Of a stretch of 64,000 nt of DNA, positions 50,050 to 57,510 are shown piece by piece. The first letter of the stretch is position 1; each line of letters starts with the position of its first letter. This DNA comes from Acidimicrobiia bacterium (GTDB lineage Bacteria > Actinomycetota > Acidimicrobiia > Acidimicrobiales > Poriferisodalaceae). The notes under the pieces are model-generated. The model had not been told where the DNA came from. It made no database searches and was given only the letters and a program-made list of their open reading frames with translations. Where the stretch lies: the NCBI GenBank assembly GCA_022821985.1, contig JAJECP010000037.1:141351-205350 (forward strand), read 5' to 3'. Position numbers and translations under genes: made by a program.

Positions 50050-50919
50050 ATGTCTGGTCCGAGCGGGCCTCGTGTGCCGACCGGCAATCCGGTCGTGCCG
50101 TTGACGCCGTCGGACATCGCTACGCAGGTGTCGCACCTGGCCATACGCCGCGCAGCGCTGAGCTTCGGATCGATGTCGGTGCTGGCCGCGATGGCGGGCG
50201 TGTTCGTGGCGCTCGGCGCCATGCTGACCAACACCATCTCGGCGTCGTCGAACCTCGGCCTCGGCCCCACCCGGCTCCTGATGGGTATCGGGCTGTCGAC
50301 GGGGCTGTTCCTGGTGGTGATCACCGGCGCAGAGCTGTTCACCGGCAACAACCTCATGGTGATCGGGTTGCTGGATCACCAGATCACCGTCCGCCAGCTC
50401 GTCCGGAACTGGATCTCGGTGTATCTGGGCAACTTCGCCGGCGCCTTGGCCGTGGTGCTGGTGGTGTTCTGGTCGCGCTGGTGGGAGATCGCTGATTATT
50501 CGTTCGGTGCCGCGGCGCTCACGAACGCGCATGCCAAGGTCGATCTCGGGCTCGGCACGGTGTTCGCCCGGGGGATTCTCGCGAACGTGTTCGTGTGCCT
50601 GGCGCTGTGGCTGGCCACGGCGGGCCGCTCGCTCATCGACAAGCTGGTCGCCGTGGTGCTGCCGATCTCGGCCTTCGTGGCCGGCGGCTTTGAGCACAGC
50701 GTGGCCGACATGTACTTCGTGCCGATCGGCATGCTGGTCTCTGGTCAGTCCGAGGTGGCTGCGGCAGCAGGGCTCTCGACCGCTCAGCTCGACGGCCTGA
50801 ACGGGGCGTGGTTCGCCGGCTTCCTGGCGATCGTGACGCTGGGCAATGTGGTCGGCGGCATCGCCGTGTCGCTGGCCAACTGGTTCGTGCACCTGCGGAG
50901 GATCCCGACCGTCGGCTGA
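50050..50919 (+). CDS. focA: Formate/nitrite transporter family channel
   Basis: The 289-residue protein has six membrane segments and the FNT signatures: FVALGAMLTNTI, VVITGAELFTGNNLMVIGLL and the late FVAGGFEHSVADMYFVPIGML, which includes the central His. These channels pass small monovalent anions such as formate, nitrite or hydrosulfide. The start is fixed by a -10 box 8 nt upstream. No formate dehydrogenase or nitrite reductase is in view, so the physiological anion is open. Confidence 0.88.
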   Translation: MSGPSGPRVPTGNPVVPLTPSDIATQVSHLAIRRAALSFGSMSVLAAMAGVFVALGAMLTNTISASSNLGLGPTRLLMGIGLSTGLFLVVITGAELFTGNNLMVIGLLDHQITVRQLVRNWISVYLGNFAGALAVVLVVFWSRWWEIADYSFGAAALTNAHAKVDLGLGTVFARGILANVFVCLALWLATAGRSLIDKLVAVVLPISAFVAGGFEHSVADMYFVPIGMLVSGQSEVAAAAGLSTAQLDGLNGAWFAGFLAIVTLGNVVGGIAVSLANWFVHLRRIPTVG

Positions 50920-50947
50920 CCCTTCGCCGATCTCGGCTCGGGTGCGC

Positions 50948-51400
50948 TCAGGTTCCCCCCGCTTCGGCGGGCTCGAGCATGACGATAGGGAACTGCCGGT
51001 CTGTCCTCGCCTGGAACCGGAGATAGTGGTCGTCCTTGGTGGTCACTTGCTCCCACAGCTCGGCGCGCTCGTCCCCTTCGGTGAGGCGGGCGGTCATCTG
51101 GCGAGTGCCGCTGCGGTTGCGAACCGTGACTGACGGGTTGTCGCGCATGTTCAGGAACCACGCGGGGTGCTTCGAGTCGCCCCCGCGTGAGCCGATGACG
51201 ACGAAAGCGCCATTCCGCTCGGCGACTGCGGACAGCAGCGTGGTGCGGGGCTCGCCGCTGCGCCGGCCCGTCATGGTCACCTCGATGATCGGTGTGCCCT
51301 TGTGGATCCAGCCGATGCGGCCGCCGCTGCAGCGGATCGCCGTGCGGTTCGCCCAGTTCGCCAGCTTGAAGGTGAAATCGGACCACACGTTCACTGTCAC
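50948..51400 (-). CDS. F420-dependent nitroreductase-family (DDN-like) protein
   Basis: The 150-residue split-barrel protein has the deazaflavin-dependent signature TMTGRRSGEPRTTLLSAV, FVVIGSRGGDSKHPAWFLNM and RDNPSVTVR, as in mycobacterial Ddn. It probably uses reduced F420 made with cofE/cofD to reduce a hydrophobic substrate. The GTG at 51400 gives the common N-terminal length; a longer frame to 51493 is possible. Its stop faces focA. Confidence 0.87.
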   Translation of the reverse strand: MTVNVWSDFTFKLANWANRTAIRCSGGRIGWIHKGTPIIEVTMTGRRSGEPRTTLLSAVAERNGAFVVIGSRGGDSKHPAWFLNMRDNPSVTVRNRSGTRQMTARLTEGDERAELWEQVTTKDDHYLRFQARTDRQFPIVMLEPAEAGGT

Positions 51401-51492
51401 ACACCCATTTTCGCCGATCCGCAGCCCTGAGGTAGGGGCGCGCCATACGCTGAGTCCGCGTCCTTCGAGGACATGATGAGGCTCGATTGGCA

Positions 51493-51723
51493 ATGCTCCT
51501 GACAGTCATCTTCTACGGGTGCCTCCTCGGAGGCATCTTGGCGATTGCGGCAGCATTCGTCTTTGCGGAACAACGCGTGAGCGCACTGCTGTTGTCGACG
51601 TTGTTGTTGCTGGTCGCGAGCGTGCTCGCCATCCTCTCGATCGGTATCTTCCTGCTCGTCGTGCCCATCTTCACGGGACTCGCAGCAGTGACTCAGAGTC
51701 GACAGAGAAACCGAACGTCATGA
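51493..51723 (+). CDS. Small two-segment membrane protein
   Basis: A 76-residue protein of two hydrophobic helices (LLTVIFYGCLLGGILAIAAA and LLLSTLLLLVASVLAILSIG plus a following segment) and a short basic tail. No family recognised. An ATG at 51493 is preferred over a TTG at 51487. Its stop overlaps the HugZ-like start (ATGA), implying cotranslation with it. Confidence 0.6.
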   Translation: MLLTVIFYGCLLGGILAIAAAFVFAEQRVSALLLSTLLLLVASVLAILSIGIFLLVVPIFTGLAAVTQSRQRNRTS

Positions 51724-52517
51724 TCCGCCCTACATCCCACGGCGGCGGCGAGGCTGGACCTCCGATCGCTGGAGACCCCTCGTCGTTTCCCACTGATGCG
51801 GAATTGTCACGCACGCTGGTAGCGGCCACCAAGATCGCCAGCCTCTCGACGCTGACTGCGGACGGATTTCCTTACGGCAGCGTCGTCTCCTACGCCGCTG
51901 ACGACGCCGGTGCTCCGGTCATCCTCATCTCGGAAATGGCCGAGCACACCGTCAACGCCCGAGGTGACAACCGGGCGAGCATGCTGATCGTTGACGGTGC
52001 CGGCGACGGCGACCCTCTGGGCCGAGCTCGCCTGACGCTGGTCGGCCGCTTGGAGGTGCTTGACGACCCCGGCGCCCTGCGCGACCGTTACCTGGGGGCC
52101 CACCCCTACGCGGCCTACTACGCGGACTTCACCGACTTCTCGTTCTGGCGCCTCGATGTCACACAGTGCCGCTACGTGGGCGGTTTCGGCCACATGAGCT
52201 GGGTGAGTGCTGATGGATACCGCGGCTCGGGCGTGGACCCGTTGTGGGAGGCCGCCGCCGGCATCATCGAGCACATGAACGACGACCACGCTGACGCCAA
52301 CTTGCTGTATGCGCAGGTGCAGGCCGGCTTGGCTGACGCCACCGAGGCGGCCATGGTAGGGATCGACCGGTACGGGCTCACACTGCGCGCCGCCACCCCA
52401 GCCGGACCACGGATGGCTCGCGTCGCGTTTCCTGCTCCGCTTCCGGATGCTGACGCCGCTCAAGCCGCAGTGATCGATCTGCTCAAGGTGGCGCGCGCCC
52501 AGCTGCAGCAGTCCTGA
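51720..52517 (+). CDS. HugZ-like haem-binding / FMN-binding split-barrel protein with DUF2470
   Basis: The 265-residue protein pairs an N-terminal pyridoxamine-oxidase-like split barrel (IASLSTLTADGFPYGSVVSY, RASMLIVDG) with a C-terminal DUF2470 domain (IIEHMNDDHADANLLYAQ, GIDRYGLTLRA). This is the layout of HugZ haem oxygenases and related proteins of unknown role. The His pair in HMNDDH could be involved in haem binding. The ATG at 51720 overlaps the upstream stop. Confidence 0.83.
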   Translation: MIRPTSHGGGEAGPPIAGDPSSFPTDAELSRTLVAATKIASLSTLTADGFPYGSVVSYAADDAGAPVILISEMAEHTVNARGDNRASMLIVDGAGDGDPLGRARLTLVGRLEVLDDPGALRDRYLGAHPYAAYYADFTDFSFWRLDVTQCRYVGGFGHMSWVSADGYRGSGVDPLWEAAAGIIEHMNDDHADANLLYAQVQAGLADATEAAMVGIDRYGLTLRAATPAGPRMARVAFPAPLPDADAAQAAVIDLLKVARAQLQQS

Positions 52518-52591
52518 TCGATCGCACAGCCAGCAGCTTGGGTTGCGGGACAACTATGAACGCCGCGCAATGAACGTAGAAGTGCGCGCAG

Positions 52592-52597
52592 TACTGT
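52592..52597 (+). promoter_or_regulatory. -10 box TACTGT, leaderless-type
   Basis: TACTGT lies 7 nt before the GTG at 52605. Confidence 0.45.
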
Positions 52598-52604
52598 TGG
52601 CCGC

Positions 52605-53429
52605 GTGACGTCACAGCCCGAAACGGCCACTGTGGCCGAACTCAAAGAACTCCTGGCCGATCCGGCGTGCCGCATCGAGCTCCACGACTTCGTCAGCGAC
52701 GAGACGCTGCGAACCATCGAGGCCCTCCGCAGCGCCGACTGCGAGGGCTACGACGAGTGCTTGCGGGCCTACGAGCAGGCCTCCACCGACCTGATCGGCA
52801 TGCTCGTCACCGGGGCCTACTTCTCCAACTGCGCCGATCACGACAAGGCCTGGGCACACGCCGTGCGCCTGCTGGCCAACCGGATCCCGTACACGAGTTC
52901 TGACGGCGGGCCTGCCATCAATCTGCAGCACCACGTCACGCTGCTGGCTATCTATGCCGTCGCCTTTGGTGCCGCTGCCGCCGATCGGATCGATCCGCTC
53001 GCGAGGATCATCGGGACGGTGCGAGCCGAGGAGGACGGCAGGGTCGGGCGAGTCACCTACCTGGTCAACTGCGACCGGCTGAAGAAGCCCGACGAAGCGC
53101 CGATCCAGGCATCGCTTCGGCTGTGGATGACGCTGCGTTCGATGACCGACGAGTTCATTCCCAGGACCACCGAGGACACACTGTTCGATGCGATGCTCGA
53201 CGAGATCGAGTACTTGCTCGGCGTGACGCACGGCCGGAACACCGCGGAGGGCACCGGGCCTGTCGGCTACGGGGCAATCCAAGTGCTGGCGACACGAGTG
53301 GCGCCCGATCGTCTCGTGCGGCGCAATCTGGACCTGTTGATCGCCCACGAGGCCTTCCAGAGCGCCGACGAGTTCTACATCTGCCGGGAGCGGTACAACA
53401 AGGCATACGCCGCAGAAGCCCGCGTCTGA
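52605..53429 (+). CDS. Hypothetical helical protein
   Basis: I do not recognise this 274-residue cytoplasmic protein. It is mostly alpha-helical by composition, with an N-terminal segment TVAELKELLADPACRIELHDFVSDE and a central LLANRIPYTSSDGGPAINLQHHVTLLAIYAVAFGA. No nucleotide- or metal-binding motif is seen. The GTG start is supported by a -10 box 7 nt upstream. It is followed after 13 bp by an alpha/beta hydrolase, so the two are probably cotranscribed. Confidence 0.65.
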   Translation: MTSQPETATVAELKELLADPACRIELHDFVSDETLRTIEALRSADCEGYDECLRAYEQASTDLIGMLVTGAYFSNCADHDKAWAHAVRLLANRIPYTSSDGGPAINLQHHVTLLAIYAVAFGAAAADRIDPLARIIGTVRAEEDGRVGRVTYLVNCDRLKKPDEAPIQASLRLWMTLRSMTDEFIPRTTEDTLFDAMLDEIEYLLGVTHGRNTAEGTGPVGYGAIQVLATRVAPDRLVRRNLDLLIAHEAFQSADEFYICRERYNKAYAAEARV

Positions 53430-53442
53430 GCCGCTCGACGTC

Positions 53443-54336
53443 ATGCCGATGATTCAGGGAGACGGGGTCGAGCTGTACGCGGAGGAAGCCGGCGATGGGC
53501 ATCCCATCGTGTGGCTGCACGAGTTCGCCGCCGACTACCGCACGTGGGAAGGACAGATCCGGCGATTCAGCCGGAGCCATCGATGCATCGCCTACAACGC
53601 CCGCGGCTATCCGCCGTCGGACGTGCCCGACAGCGATGCCGACTACACGTTCGAGCGGGAGCGGGAGGACCTACGGGCTGTCCTCAACAGCCTTGGCATC
53701 GAGCGGGCTCACATCGTCGGCCTCAGCATGGGTGCCTACACGGGGCTGATGTTTGCCTTGCGGTATCCGGAACGGGTCACGTCGTTGCTGTTTGCCAGCG
53801 GCGGGTCCGGCGCGTTCGGCGACACGCGTGAGGCGTTCCTGGCCGAGGTCCGTGCGGCTGCCGAGGCGATGATGAACGAAGGGATGGAGGTGGCCGCCGA
53901 GCGGCTGGCGGTCGGCGCCACCCGTGTCCAGCTCCAGAACAAGGACCCGCGGGGCTGGGAGGAGTTCAAGCAGTACCTGTCGGAGCACTCGGCGGTCGGT
54001 TCCGGGCTGACCATGCGCAACTTCCAGGCCGGGCGCCCGTCGCTGTACGACTTCGAGGCGGAACTGCGCCAGCTCGACGTTCCCGTGCTGCTGGTCGTCG
54101 GCGACGAGGACGACCCCGTCATCGAGACGAATGTCTTCCTCAAGCGAGTGCTGCCCCGGGCCGGCCTGTGGATCGCGCCGCGTACCGGCCACGGCATCAA
54201 CCTCGAGGAGCCGGCTGCCTTCAACCAGATGGCAGCGGACTTCTTCGGCGCAGTCGAAGCCGGTCAGTGGACCCGCCGTGACCCACGCGCCTATCCCGCC
54301 CACTCCTCCCTCGGCGGTGCCCGACCCGGCAGCTGA
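53443..54336 (+). CDS. Alpha/beta hydrolase
   Basis: The 297-residue protein has the oxyanion segment IVWLHEFAADYRTWEGQ, the nucleophile elbow GLSMGAY (Ser near residue 94) and a C-terminal block with VVGDEDDPVIE (acid) and PRTGHGINLEEP (His), a complete triad. The HE in place of HG after the first strand is unusual. It is close in form to 3-oxoadipate enol-lactonase-like hydrolases, but substrate assignment is not possible. Confidence 0.85.
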   Translation: MPMIQGDGVELYAEEAGDGHPIVWLHEFAADYRTWEGQIRRFSRSHRCIAYNARGYPPSDVPDSDADYTFEREREDLRAVLNSLGIERAHIVGLSMGAYTGLMFALRYPERVTSLLFASGGSGAFGDTREAFLAEVRAAAEAMMNEGMEVAAERLAVGATRVQLQNKDPRGWEEFKQYLSEHSAVGSGLTMRNFQAGRPSLYDFEAELRQLDVPVLLVVGDEDDPVIETNVFLKRVLPRAGLWIAPRTGHGINLEEPAAFNQMAADFFGAVEAGQWTRRDPRAYPAHSSLGGARPGS

Positions 54337-54417
54337 GCCGTCGCTCGTGCCCGAACTGATCGGAACCGAACGCAGCACTATGACCCGCCAAGAAAACGCT
54401 CCCTGCCGAGCCGCACG

Positions 54418-54525
54418 ATGAACGGGCAGAGCCGCTGGCAGCAAGCGGCAGAGTGGACGCTGCTGATAGTGACCGTAGCCGTGAGCTGCTGGCTGTTCGT
54501 CGGTGACGTAGTCGGGGCGTGGTGA
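54418..54525 (+). CDS. Possible 35-residue single-pass membrane peptide
   Basis: The frame MNGQSRWQQAAEW is followed by a hydrophobic stretch with LLIVTVAVSCWLFVGDVV and a stop. Its TGA overlaps another small ATG frame (54525-54629) that reaches the next gene. It sits just before a reductive-dehalogenase-like gene, where an anchor peptide would be expected in respiratory dehalogenases, but it is far shorter than known RdhB. Weak evidence. Confidence 0.25.
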   Translation: MNGQSRWQQAAEWTLLIVTVAVSCWLFVGDVVGAW

Positions 54526-54618
54526 TGAGCCGCGCGATGGGCAGGATGCGGCAGAGGCCATCTGCACCAGCGACGGGAGGCGGCATCGGGACGGCTCGGA
54601 CGCTCGGGGAGCGGGACG

Positions 54619-55677
54619 GTGACTGCTGAAGAAGAGGGCCGGTCGGGCCGGCCAGCGAGGCCGCAGCGACTGCGGCGGATGGAGCGTCGGACACCGGTCT
54701 GGGAGGCCCCGGACGAGATCGTCGAGTTGATGGGCGAGGTGTCGGGCAACGAGCTGAACGGCTGGGGTTCGTCTGAGGCTCGGCAGCCGACACTGGTCAT
54801 GTGGGCTCATCCGGCCACGATCGCCCACGGCCCAGTCCAGGTGCGCATGACCGAGGAGTTCCTGGCACATCCTCAACTGCGCACAGTGCTGCGCACCGAT
54901 GACCGCCACGAGCCCGCACCGGTCGATCCGCGCAGGATCGATCGCACGCCGACGGAATGGCTCGGCGAGATCACCGAGTTTGCGACGAACGAGCAGGGCC
55001 ACAGCGTCGAACTGGTGGCGGTCGTGGCCGCCCGACGCGAGTGGTTCTTCGAGGGCCGCGAGTCCGGCCTTCCCTGGGCGATCCTGCTAGCTGTCGCGAT
55101 GGACCACGGCGAGTTGTCGACCGCGCCCGAGTACACCTCGGCCATGGAGGTCCACCGTCAATACAACCGGGGAACCGCTGCTGCGAGGGCGCTGGCCGAC
55201 TGGATCCGCAGCCGAGGATTCGAAGCGGTCGGCCATGGCGGCCCCGGCGCGGGACCCATGCAGATGGTCCCCGCTGCGATCGCCGCAGGGCTCGGAGAGC
55301 TCGGCAAACACGGCTCGATCATCAACAGCGAACTCGGGTCCTCGTTCCGGCTAGCGCTGGTGCTGACCGACGCGCCGCTCGTTGCGACCCCTCCGGACAC
55401 CTTCGGTGTCGACGAATTCTGCAGCGGCTGTCGCGTCTGCACCGATGCCTGCCCTCCCGACGCCATCGCCCCCGACAAGCGCCTGGTACGAGGAACCGAG
55501 AAATGGGCGGTCGACTTCGACCGATGCCTGCCGTATTTCGCCGTCAGCTACGGGTGCGGCATCTGTATCGCTGTGTGCCCGTGGTCGACACCCGGCGCCG
55601 CCCCGCGGCTCGCCGACAACATGCGCCGCAAGCTCGCAAGAGACCAAGCGGACAATCCTCCAGCGCAGAACAACTGA
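54619..55677 (+). CDS. Reductive-dehalogenase-like / QueG-like Fe-S protein
   Basis: The 352-residue protein ends in two Fe-S motifs, CSGCRVCTDACP and CGICIAVCP, preceded by GPMQMVPAAIAAGLGELGKHGSIINSE, which matches the cobalamin-binding core shared by reductive dehalogenases and epoxyqueuosine reductase. There is no Tat signal and no membrane segment, so a cytoplasmic enzyme is likely. Starting at GTG 54619, the first 45 residues are very Arg-rich. The LGELGKHGS form is closer to RdhA than to QueG as I know the families. Substrate unknown. Confidence 0.72.
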   Translation: MTAEEEGRSGRPARPQRLRRMERRTPVWEAPDEIVELMGEVSGNELNGWGSSEARQPTLVMWAHPATIAHGPVQVRMTEEFLAHPQLRTVLRTDDRHEPAPVDPRRIDRTPTEWLGEITEFATNEQGHSVELVAVVAARREWFFEGRESGLPWAILLAVAMDHGELSTAPEYTSAMEVHRQYNRGTAAARALADWIRSRGFEAVGHGGPGAGPMQMVPAAIAAGLGELGKHGSIINSELGSSFRLALVLTDAPLVATPPDTFGVDEFCSGCRVCTDACPPDAIAPDKRLVRGTEKWAVDFDRCLPYFAVSYGCGICIAVCPWSTPGAAPRLADNMRRKLARDQADNPPAQNN

Positions 55678-55714
55678 TGTCAGGGGCACATCGCATCGCC
55701 CCAAGCAGGCTCGC

Positions 55715-55760
55715 CGCGTCCTTGGACGTCTCGGTGAGTCTTCTCCGAGCGCAGTCGCTC
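55715..55760 (+). repeat. Duplicated ssrA fragment (possible attachment site)
   Basis: Forty-three of 46 bases match 56608-56653 inside the tmRNA gene, in the same orientation and 893 bp away. The last 29 bases are identical. It lies between the Fe-S protein and an SDR gene, so these flank the SDR as a direct repeat. Confidence 0.75.
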
Positions 55761-55796
55761 CCTCGGGCCTCGTTCGATCCCGGCTAGAAAACCCGG

Positions 55797-56579
55797 ATGG
55801 GAACCATCGTCATCACCGGGTCCGCCGGCGGGATCGGCCAAGCGACCAGGGAGCGGCTTGTGCGCGACGGCCACGAGGTGATCGGGGTGGATCTCCGAGA
55901 CGCTGAGGTCATCGCCGATCTGTCCACGGCCGAGGGTCGCGCTGCGATGGTCGATGCGGTTGCCGACGTCAGCGGTGGGCGTATTGACGGCCTCGTGGCA
56001 GGCGCGGGGATCACCGGACCCGACCCGGCTCAGGTCGTGTCGATCAACTACTTCGGCGCAGCGGCCACCATCGCAGGCCTGAGACCACTGCTCGTCCACG
56101 GGGCTGATCCCTCAGCAGTCGCCGTCAGCTCAAACTCCAGCACCGCCATGACCGATCTGCCTGAAGCTCTGGTGGAAGCCTGCTTGGGCGGCGACGAAGC
56201 CGAGGCTCGTGCCCTGGCAGGTACTGAACCCACCGTCGCCTATGCCGCCAGCAAGCTCGCCCTAGCTCGATGGGTACGGCGCACCGCCGTCGGCCCGGAT
56301 TGGGCCGGTTCCCGAATCCGCCTGAACGCAGTGGCCCCCGGGCTCATCGACACACCCATGACGGCCGACATGATCGACGTCGTCCTGTCACTCGGCGATT
56401 TGTATCCCATCCCGCAGGAACGGGCAGGACGCCCCGAAGAAGTGGCGAACCTGCTGTCGTTCCTACTGTCGCCCGAAGCAGGCTTCTTCTGCGGATCGGT
56501 CGTATTCATGGACGGCGGCAGCGACGCCGCCCTCAACCCCGACGCCTGGCCCACCCGCGTCAATTCCGCGTCACGCTGA
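55797..56579 (+). CDS. Short-chain dehydrogenase/reductase
   Basis: The 260-residue SDR has the cofactor motif GSAGGIGQ, the NNAG region replaced by GAGI (LVAGAGITG), the catalytic YAASK, and PGLIDTPM. Asp in GVDLRD suggests NAD preference. A helical insert (LVEACLGGDEAEARALAG) lies before the active site, as in 3-alpha-hydroxysteroid-dehydrogenase-like members. The gene sits between the ssrA fragment and the ssrA 3' end, so it may have come as the cargo of a small insertion. Confidence 0.85.
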   Translation: MGTIVITGSAGGIGQATRERLVRDGHEVIGVDLRDAEVIADLSTAEGRAAMVDAVADVSGGRIDGLVAGAGITGPDPAQVVSINYFGAAATIAGLRPLLVHGADPSAVAVSSNSSTAMTDLPEALVEACLGGDEAEARALAGTEPTVAYAASKLALARWVRRTAVGPDWAGSRIRLNAVAPGLIDTPMTADMIDVVLSLGDLYPIPQERAGRPEEVANLLSFLLSPEAGFFCGSVVFMDGGSDAALNPDAWPTRVNSASR

Positions 56580-56586
56580 CCCGGCG

Positions 56587-56947
56587 TGGAGGTGGCGGGA
56601 ATCGAACCCGCGTCCTTCAACGTTTCGGTGAGTCTTCTCCGAGCGCAGTCGCTGGGGAATTGTCGAGCGATGGCGGGCAGCGACACCCTGCCAGTCGCCG
56701 TAGCCGTCTGTGCGTGTCCCCGGCGCCCCGTCGGCACGGGCGGCGGGCGAGCCCTGCAGATGATGGCACCGGCGCCCGCAGGACTGGGGCTACCGGGCCG
56801 AACTCACAACCTGAGATCAGGCTGCGAGCACCAGATCGTCTTGATCGACGTTGGCGTTTGTATTTGTTTCCGGCTCTTTTTCGTGGATCCGGAGACCACG
56901 GCTCGCTTCTCTCACTTCAACCGTCAAAGTCGAAACCGATCACCCCC
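56587..56947 (-). ncRNA. ssrA: Transfer-messenger RNA (tmRNA)
   Basis: tmRNA rescues stalled ribosomes with SmpB. On the minus strand the 5' end is GGGGGTGATCGGTTTCGAC at 56947 and the 3' end has the T arm GCGGGTTCGATTCCCGC and acceptor CACCTCC, pairing with GGGGGTG (one G-U). CCA is not encoded in full. The tag frame at 56817-56855 reads ANVDQDDLVLAA then TGA, with AAACAAATACAAAC before it. All parts of a one-piece tmRNA are visible. smpB is not next to it. Confidence 0.95.
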
Positions 56948-57024
56948 AGGTGGTTAGCGGAACCCACGCTGTGCGGGTCCCGTTCGGCGAGCTACCACCC
57001 TAGCGATGGGCTGTGACGGGCCGA

Positions 57025-57288
57025 ACGCGGCGTCATGACGGTCTGATGGCGAGAATGCTGGGGGCAGCCTCTCGCTGGCAATGAGTTGCACGTCGGTCGT
57101 GTGATGGCGGTCGGCGGAAAGCTGGCCGTTTGCTTCCCGTAGGCAGACGCTGACGCTCCGACGGTGGTCGAGGTTGACTCCGGGCAGGCGTTCGGAGCTG
57201 GCACCCACCCGTCCACCCGGCACCTCGCTGAGTGGCTGGCTTGGCACATTGCGGGCAACGAGCGGGTGCTCGAGATCAGCGACATCGT
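57025..57288 (+). pseudogene. Broken copy of the prmA 5' region
   Basis: Bases 57025-57063 repeat 60966-61004 (39 bp, promoter to start codon of prmA) without a mismatch. Bases about 57106-57280 match 61339-61510 inside prmA at lower identity, with the intervening 270 bp missing. A TAG in the frame (cccgtaggc) and frame changes rule out a working methyltransferase. It ends where a transposase tail begins. The stretch 56948-57024 between ssrA and this copy holds nothing I recognise. Confidence 0.8.
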
Positions 57289-57457
57289 CGACACGTTCCT
57301 CGCTTGGCATGAGGCAATACTCGGCTGGCACCACACCGGACGGCCCAGCAACGGCCGCATCGAGGGAACCAACAACCTCCTCCGAGTCCTGCACCGCAAA
57401 GCCCCCGGCTTCACCAACTACACCAACTTCGAAGCCCGAGGCATCTTGGCCACGTAA
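57281..57457 (+). mobile_element. ISL3-like transposase C-terminal remnant
   Basis: The frame FLAWHEAILGWHHTGRPSNG, then RIEGTNNLLRVLHRKAPGF and TNYTNFEARG matches the end of ISL3-family transposases. The catalytic domain is absent. It joins in frame with the prmA fragment in an open frame from 57164, giving a 97-codon chimera that probably has no function. Confidence 0.7.
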
Positions 57458-57510
57458 CCTGACCCCGCCGAGCCCAGCAGCCCCACCCCACCACACCGCG
57501 AAGACTCAAA

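Noticed and set aside
55761..55790. GTTCGATCCC, a T-loop-like sequence suggesting a tRNA
   Set aside because: No acceptor, D or anticodon arms can be drawn around it. I found no tRNA gene in the window.
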